Shown: in pieces, positions 56,445 through 62,600 of the stretch
Position numbering within the stretch: the first letter of the stretch is position 1
How the letters are laid out: each line of letters starts with the position of its first letter
NCBI GenBank assembly: GCA_900095095.1
Contig: FMBT01000525.1
Location: 1-62,600, forward strand
Direction: 5' to 3'
Length of the DNA stretch: 62,600 bases
Source of the DNA: Fragilariopsis cylindrus CCMP1102
Taxonomy: Eukaryota; Bacillariophyta; Bacillariophyceae; Bacillariales; Bacillariaceae
Made by a program: the position numbers and the translations under genes
The notes under the pieces: model-generated
Told to the model about the DNA's origin: nothing
Database searches by the model: none
What the model saw: only the letters and a program-made list of their open reading frames with translations

Positions 56445-58830
56445 CTACTCTCCTCGCTTGCCCTTTTCTGCCTCTCGGCGGCTAGCTCCTTTTCCTTCTT
56501 CTTCTTCGCTGGACTTGGTTCTCATCCCTTCTTTTGCGATGCTGTCAGTGCCTGATTGGCTTTCTTTGATACCGATCCAGTTCCTTTTCAAGAATTCAAT
56601 TGTCTTAGTGTATTCCGATTTCATCACTGCGGATGCCTGCAAGTGTTGATTTAAGACGTCCACTACTGCACTGTGTCCTGATATATCCTTGGCCAAAATC
56701 GCTGCTTGTGCTTTACCTCCTTTGAAGCATGACCAGACGATTTCATGAATCTCGGTCGCTGAGTTTCCCTCATATCGTTCTTCTGCTAGCTTTTCAAAGA
56801 TTGCGTTTACTGCTTGCGAAATATATTTCCAATTGTCCGTTTCCGTTGCACTTCCGTGCTCTTGTTTCATGGTGATGTTGGTCACTGTCATCCAATTCAT
56901 CAAGTCGTTTACGAAACCCTGTGCATCATTTATACATTCTTTTGCCACATTCTTTGCCTCTCCCGTAAGTAGCTCTCCAGCTTGGCCTCTCAGACTCCTC
57001 ACCTGTTTGTCCAATGCCTTCTTGATCTTCGACTTGAAAGACGTGGACGGTATTCCGAATCGAACTTTTGGGGCGTCATGGCCATCGGTATCAACCTTGA
57101 ATCAGTATCAGCTTTCGCTGTTCCGAATACCTTCGGGAGACTCGAGTCGAAAGATCCCATGAATGCCGCATCTACCTCTCCGTGGTAACCTGCTTTCTTC
57201 GCTATTGCTTTGTACTCCATGGTCCTTGTCAACGATCCTCCGGCAAGAGTGGCTATCCAATAAATCATACCCATCAATCCCAACGCATCTGGAAAAAGAG
57301 TGTGGATCGATGTCTTGCCTTTGACTAAATTCTCCTCTTGTCCTCGAACGTTCAATTTTAACCACGCCTGCAATTCCTCTTCGTGTTAAACCGCACGCCT
57401 CCTACGTCGATTACAGTGTCATCCAATTGTTCCTTAATGGTCGCTACCTCATGTTGGATCGTTCTCACGGCTGCCATGAACTTGCTCCATGGATTCCGTA
57501 CTCCCAGGTTGGTCTTCTGCTTGATTGTGTTCTAGCGAAAGTCCCTGAAGTCCCATTCCATATGATGGCGAAGCTGGTTCTGGTGCTCGTTCATTCAGTC
57601 GAAAATCAAACCTAGCATGTGATTGCTGTTGAGTACGTGGTGCAGCCGCCACTATCGAATTCAACTTGGCTTCCAACATGTCTAATTTTGAAGCCAGTTT
57701 GTCTCCGTACACTTGTGGCCTGGCAGTTAGTCCCTCCCTCGAAGTCCAGTGCTCGAAGAACGCTTCTGGCACCTTGAATCGGTCATTTATTCCTTGGCGT
57801 AGTTGCGACACCAATTGGCTCGTGAGTATAGACAAATCGGATCCATTGATGGCGACCAGGGTTCTGAACGTTTCCACTTCCGAATCGGTCATTTGCGTTT
57901 TTCGCTCCGCTAGGAGCTGCATCACTGACTTCTCTTCTTCTCCTTCACTCCTCGTTCCCACGATTTGTGTCAGATTGTGTACTGATTCCATGACCGACAG
58001 CGGCCCCATTCCTTCTTGACGGGTCCCTACCAAATTTCGCAAACTTACTAGACTCCTATCTGTCTGGTCAGACGGATAGCTCAACTGGTTCATTTCCGTC
58101 TTCTTAACCTTCTTTGTCAAGAATCCCATCTGGGCGTGCAAATCATCGATCGAGTTCGAAATATCTTCCTGAGACTCTGCACCTCCATCTTCGATACAAC
58201 GTGTGTTCACAAATTGACCGAAGGTGTTATACTCTTCTTCAAGGAGCCTGTGGTCGATAGTCCGTTTCTTTGGAGATGCCGATCCCCCGGATGATTCTCT
58301 CTCCTGTGCTATCGCATCAGCATCGTCTGCCGCAAGTCTGACGTCTTCTTTATCTTTCACACCCTGTTTGATGGATCTGAAGAACATGTCCCAGTTATCA
58401 ACCGTACGCCTTTCGTTGGCGTAGGTCTCTTGATCAGCCTTGAAACATTCCACTGGAACTATATGTGACAAGTAAGCTTGGTCCTGTTGAAGTCCCACTC
58501 CCATCAACACATATTGTCCAGACGCCGACTGGCGATGCGTAACGAACGGTGCCTTTAACTTCTTATGACATTGAACATCACACTTATCCTTTGCTTAATG
58601 CACATCTTGGACCCACCTTCTCCTCCGATCTGGCCTCCACAATACTTCGTCGGCAACTCTTTTTCACAAATGAACACAAGCGAACAAAGGCCAGTTACAC
58701 AAACCCCCCCCTCGGACGTACCTTTAGGAGTAGACACCGGCACATTTGCCAGTGCCCCTCCCGCTATGAACCCGCTCTGGCCTGACGAGGCCAAAGGCGA
58801 CTCAAAATTAATGTTAAAATTGCGGTCCAT
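56445..58830 (-). CDS. Gag-like ORF of the YR retrotransposon, interrupted by about four frameshifts
   Basis: Pieces in three frames follow each other without gaps: 58830-58555 (MDRNFNINFESPLASSG; several Cys), 58510-57449 (353 codons, coiled-coil-like, DDLHAQMGFLTKKVKKTE, ending in a Gln/Pro-rich part), 57373-56999 (LQAWLKLNVRGQEENLVKG, FPDALGLMGMIYW) and 57014-56445 (LDKQVRSLRGQAGEL to a Glu/Lys-rich end). Continuity across the breaks is visible, for example SASGQYVLMGVGLQQ, MAAVRTIQHEVATIKEQL then EELQAWLKLN, and APKVRFGIPSTS then ALDKQV. Gag identity is inferred from position, coiled coils and lack of enzymatic motifs. No CCHC knuckle seen. Confidence 0.7.
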
Positions 58831-58840
58831 GATACACTAG

Positions 58841-59092
58841 AATAAAAATCGTACAATAGATTCGGCGGATACAGTTCTGATCTGGAATTGTATCTTATAA
58901 TCTTGCTGATTAACTGACTCTAGTCCAAGGGTAAGCTTGTTGTATTAACCTTGATATTTCAAAGTTGTGAGGATAACAGCACCTTGATAAATTCCAATCG
59001 TCAAGACGAGACGCATTGGTTCCAAATGTTTGTGTGGTTCACCTTGATATTTCGTCTGGCCTTGTCCCGTACCATCGTAGCTTTCGCATGTT
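58841..59092. repeat. Split direct repeat A, outer copy (element 5' end)
   Basis: 252 bp matching 48937-49187 with one insertion and one substitution. Lies just upstream of the gag-like start at 58830, so it probably contains the element promoter. Confidence 0.95.
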
Positions 59093-59661
59093 GTAGGCGA
59101 GCACAAAGATCTTTTTATTTAACGGTTATTATTTATTTTTTGTTCTCTTTCTTACCAATAATTCACAGAGACTTAAAAGATATTTTATTTTTTGTACAAC
59201 GCAATGCAGCAATGCATCTGGGCCTGGTGATCTTGACGTCGTCAGTAATCATCTGGGCCTTGTGATCTTGACTTCTCATTGCGATTTGTGCATGTCGCAC
59301 ATGTGCTACAGAAACCAACAGTTAAGCAAGTCTTCGCCCCGCCCCCTTTCTGAAATATTTTTTTGGACATGACAAAGAACAAGAATCGAATTCGCGAATC
59401 AATCCCAAATGATGTCAATCGTGATTGATTCATTGATTGATGAAGGCAATCATCATTTGCTTGATTGATGCATGCCGTGATTTGAAATCTAGAAAGAATT
59501 CACAGAATAATTCACGTCTATTCGCATCACCTTTTATGACACAAATTCTTTTTTTCTAAGATAAAAGCATACTAGTACCCCATGCCATCACAATCAGAAC
59601 GCTTGAAAGGACAATAGATCAGACTTCTAGTTAGCTGTCATAGCTAGTGACGTCAAAAATA
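59093..59661. other. Intergenic, element flank to ACADSB
   Basis: About 570 bp. Contains a short local duplication of ATCTGGGCCT(G/T)GTGATCTTGAC at ~59216 and ~59250, and GATTGATT repeats near 59420-59470. No gene. Confidence 0.55.
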
Positions 59662-61387
59662 ATGTTCTCAAAACACCGATTTATATATTGTACATTATTT
59701 GAGTCGTCATAATCGTCGTTGTAGCACAGTGGTAACGGCGACGACGGCGACGACGACAGTAGGATCAACATCATTACAAGCTACTACTACAAGTCCTAAT
59801 AAAACTGTACTATTACACAAACCATCATCACGATATAATACTCTTCGTTACAATTATCGTGCATTTTCTTCATCGCCGTCATCTTTCTTCTTCGTTTTCT
59901 TCTGGAGAAATAACGCCATCTCCTCCACCTCCACCTCCATCTCCTCTTCCTATAACATCATTTACCGAAGATGAAATAATGATACAAGAAGCTGTTCGAT
60001 CATGGTCCAAACAAGTATTAAATCCAATCAAGGTACGTCAAATGGACAATGAATCAAAAATATGTCCAATAGTTTTAAAGGATTTATTTACACAAGGATT
60101 TATGGGTATTGAAATTGATCCAGAAAAGTATGATGGTGGATCCGGATTATCATTTACATCGTCCTGTATCATAATAGAAGAACTAGCAAGAATGGATCCC
60201 AGTATTGCTATTCTAGTCGATATACATAATACCTGTATCATCAATGCCATCCGATGTTGGGGTTCGAAACAATTAAAAAAACAATTTTTATCGAAATTAG
60301 CTACAACTTCGGTATCCTCCTTTTGTTTAAGTGAATCCGAGAGTGGTTCCGATGCCTTTAGTTTAAAGACAACTGCCATTCAATCGAAAAAATCGAAAGC
60401 TGAAAAATCGAAGTCGAATGATAATGAATCCTATCATTATATAATTAATGGTACTAAAATGTGGATATCCAATGCAAAAGATGCATCTACGTTATTAGTG
60501 TTTGCGAATGTTGCACCATCATTAGGATATAAAGGTATAACAGCATTCGTATTAGACGTCAATGATTATGAGCATATCCTTCTGAATAATGATAATAGTA
60601 ATGATAATGATAGTAGTAATAATAATAATAGTAAGAAGAAGAATGGTACTATAACAATTGGTATACCAGAAAAGAAATTAGGTTTAAAAGCAAGTTCGAC
60701 CTGTACCATACATTTTGAAAATGTAAAAATTCCATCATCACAAATATTAGGGGAAATTGGTTTCGGATATAAATATTGTATCGAAATATTAAATGAAGGA
60801 CGGATTGGTATTGCTGCACAACAACTTGGTATAGCAAAAGCATGTTTGTATGATATTGCCTTGCCCTATATGAAAGAAAGAAAACAATTTAATACATCAA
60901 TTAGTGAATTTCAGGTAAGAGAAGAAACATAAACGTAAATGTACATTATATTGAATATAGGACTAGTATATATTGTATCGTAGTAACGAATATCAATGCG
61001 TCGGTTATATGATTTATTTCTCATCCTCTACCTTTTTTTCTCGTTTTTTTTTTTTCCTATACTGTGTATCGTATTGTATAGGGTATGGAACATCAGTATG
61101 CACAAATTGCTACCGAGATTCATGCCGTGGAACTGATGACCTATAATGCCTGTCGACGAAAAGAACATGGTATGCCATTCATTAAGGAAGCAAGTATGGT
61201 CAAATTATATTCCGCACAAATAGCTGAAAAAACGGCATCGAAAACAATTGAATGGTTAGGTGGTATCGGATATACACAAGATGTATTAGCTGAAAAATTC
61301 TATAGAGATTGTAAAGTTGGTTCGATATATGAAGGTACAACGAATATAGAATTACAAACTATAGCAAAATTATTACGATCCGAATAA
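59662..61387 (+). CDS. ACADSB: Short/branched-chain acyl-CoA dehydrogenase, mitochondrial
   Basis: Core exons run to 60914 (GTAAGA donor) and from 61082 to 61387 (TATAG acceptor). Motifs in order: LKDLFTQGFMGIEIDPEKYDGGSG in parts, SSFCLSESESGSDAFSLKT (FAD/acyl binding, the family SEP/GSD region), YIINGTKMWISNA, FENVKIPSSQILGEIGFG, LNEGRIGIAAQQLGIA, EWLGGIGYTQDVLAEKFYRD and GSIYEGTTNIE with the catalytic Glu. The leader, MFSKHRFIYCTLFES then SRHNRRCSTVV and RYNYRAFSSS, is a mitochondrial-type presequence but is spread over different frames, with breaks near 59700 and 59885. Start chosen at 59662. It acts in isoleucine/short-chain acyl-CoA oxidation. Lys/Asn-rich loops at ~60395 and ~60590 lengthen it. 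Confidence 0.9.
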
Positions 61388-62600
61388 ATAATTATATATG
61401 TACTCATACTAAAAATCAAAAGGAAACAAAAAAGTCATAATATGAAAAAAGCATACTAGAAAACAAGCTAATACTACTACTGTTCTACCGTAACTGCGAT
61501 AATAAGATTACTTCATGATAATATCACGCAAGATCTTATCTTTTTCTGATTTATATAATGTTAGTGTGTTTGTTTTGGTATATCTATATATCATTCATGC
61601 CCTTCAATTCAACTTTACCTGTCTATGTTCAATTCTATTGTTTTTCTTTTTGTAAGCCTACTGGTATCTCACAATGTAGGCTCACACACAGCACACATCA
61701 TCTTTTTATGAGATATCATGTTCAGGACACAAAGCAGGGTAGAACTTCCAAGAAAATGCTTCTTACCATGTGTGTAACAAATAATGGTTCCAAAATATGC
61801 TGTAGGTGCTCTTTCAATTCATGCACACATTTGTGTACTATGACTAGCGTTAAAATGCACAATGTTACTAGTTAATTTCTTGCGGCTATTATGCTTGCCA
61901 GAAAAATTTTCTTGAAAATATAGTTATGTAACCCAATTTGTGTTTAGTCTTAATACATCTGCCAGACAACATTAGTGAACAGGGGTTTACTTTCTTCGCC
62001 AAGGGCCAAAAACCTATTTTTACCCTATATTAGCTAAAATCCACTAACATTATTTTGCGCAAGGTTTACCATGTAAACCAGCGCCCTATGAATGGGGATT
62101 TTAGATGGGTTAGTTTATTTTGTGAGTTTTGTGTGGATTTTTCTGTCAAAATTGTTGTGTGAGCATTTTCCAACCAACAGTGAGTATTTTAATTATGGTC
62201 CTCGATTGCTTTTATGAGATATTTTTGAAAATAGGGGTAAACTACAATTACATCCAAAAGAATAGTGGGTTGGGATGATTATGCTTTCCATTCACAAGTA
62301 ATATGTCCTAGTGAGGACAATACATCAATTCTGTGTTCTAATTTACCTGGTGGTGTGTGAAGATAAGGATATATCTTACTGTGTAGTGTGGGATGGCCTG
62401 TTTATTTCTTTTTTTAATATAATAAATGGCGGTAACAAATACAAGCTGTATTGGTTTATCTTAGCAAAAGTAGTATGGAGATGGTTAGTTGGTGTTTCAG
62501 TGGGTATGTTTTGAAGTTCATTTCTATTTCACTGTTGTGGAAGGAAAAACAACATCAAGATCTTGATCAGAAATGAAACCACAAAATATCTCAATAAGAG
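61388..62600. other. Intergenic, nothing recognised
   Basis: About 1.2 kb to the window end. The ORFs at 61558-61875 and 62311-62514 show no family resemblance. No RNA gene or repeat seen. Part of a gene beyond the window may start here. Confidence 0.5.

Larger units (their letters stand above)
48458..59092 (-). mobile_element. Tyrosine-recombinase retrotransposon (DIRS order, PAT/Ngaro-type split direct repeats)
   Basis: A ~10.6 kb element whose main ORFs run on the minus strand. In coding orientation the order is A1 (59092-58841), internal ORFs, B1 (49649-49189), A2 (49187-48937), short spacer, B2 (48918-48458). This A1-ORFs-B1-A2-B2 layout is the split-direct-repeat hallmark of PAT/Ngaro-type YR retrotransposons. 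It encodes a gag-like region, RT with YVDD, RNase H and a tyrosine recombinase with the R...RR..W..Y residues. No integrase, no LTRs and no obvious target duplication are seen, as expected for circular-intermediate YR integration. The repeats are almost identical, so insertion is recent. Its internal DNA is visibly less AT-rich than the neighbouring host genes. Several ORFs carry one-base frameshifts that may be real or sequencing errors. Confidence 0.93.

Overview
This window is nuclear DNA from a photosynthetic eukaryote with a secondary plastid, most likely a diatom. Genes carry short GT-AG introns of roughly 75-300 bp and long homopolymeric Asn/Asp/Ser/Gln tracts. Several products have bipartite plastid leaders: an ASAFAP-like signal in the gene at 26983, an F at the likely cleavage site of the RluA-type protein, and a twin-arginine lumen signal in the gene at 21729. 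The species cannot be named from the sequence alone.

Region by region: 0.9-30 kb holds a small one-span membrane protein, the proteasome receptor RPN10, a three-exon polo-like kinase, an S4+RluA pseudouridine synthase, a two-exon TspO protein, tRNA-Ser(AGA) with a duplicated 3' flank, a decayed class-3 lipase, a low-complexity gene, a thylakoid-lumen protein, a gamma-glutamyltranspeptidase, Pol III subunit RPC5 and a plastid galactose-mutarotase-fold protein. From 29.5 to 48.3 kb come a GFA/CENP-V protein, a Spondin_N protein with a C-terminal knottin-like cysteine module, a tandem pair of membrane-anchored methyltransferases, a probably mitochondrial HslU ATPase, a PHD-ePHD chromatin reader, RFC1 and palmitoyl-protein thioesterase. 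After the mobile element come a short/branched-chain acyl-CoA dehydrogenase and 1.2 kb of empty DNA.

The accessory highlight is 48458-59092, a ~10.6 kb tyrosine-recombinase (YR) retrotransposon coded on the minus strand. Its repeats are arranged A1-[ORFs]-B1-A2-B2, the split direct repeats of PAT/Ngaro-type DIRS elements. It encodes a gag-like region, RT-RNase H, a YR carrying an N-terminal PHD-like zinc finger, and an extra ORF on the opposite strand, convergent with the YR, which I cannot assign to a family. Its repeats are nearly identical and it ends ~205 bp upstream of the PPT1 start codon, so insertion looks recent.

A second theme is quality. Many otherwise well-preserved genes, some of them essential (RFC1, HslU, GGT and others), contain isolated one-base frameshifts, several at homopolymer runs. 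The two methyltransferase copies lack different bases that the other copy retains. Residual sequencing indels are the simplest explanation, so 'broken' reading frames here, including those of the mobile element, should not automatically be read as pseudogenes. Intron and exon limits are my reading of splice consensus plus protein continuity.
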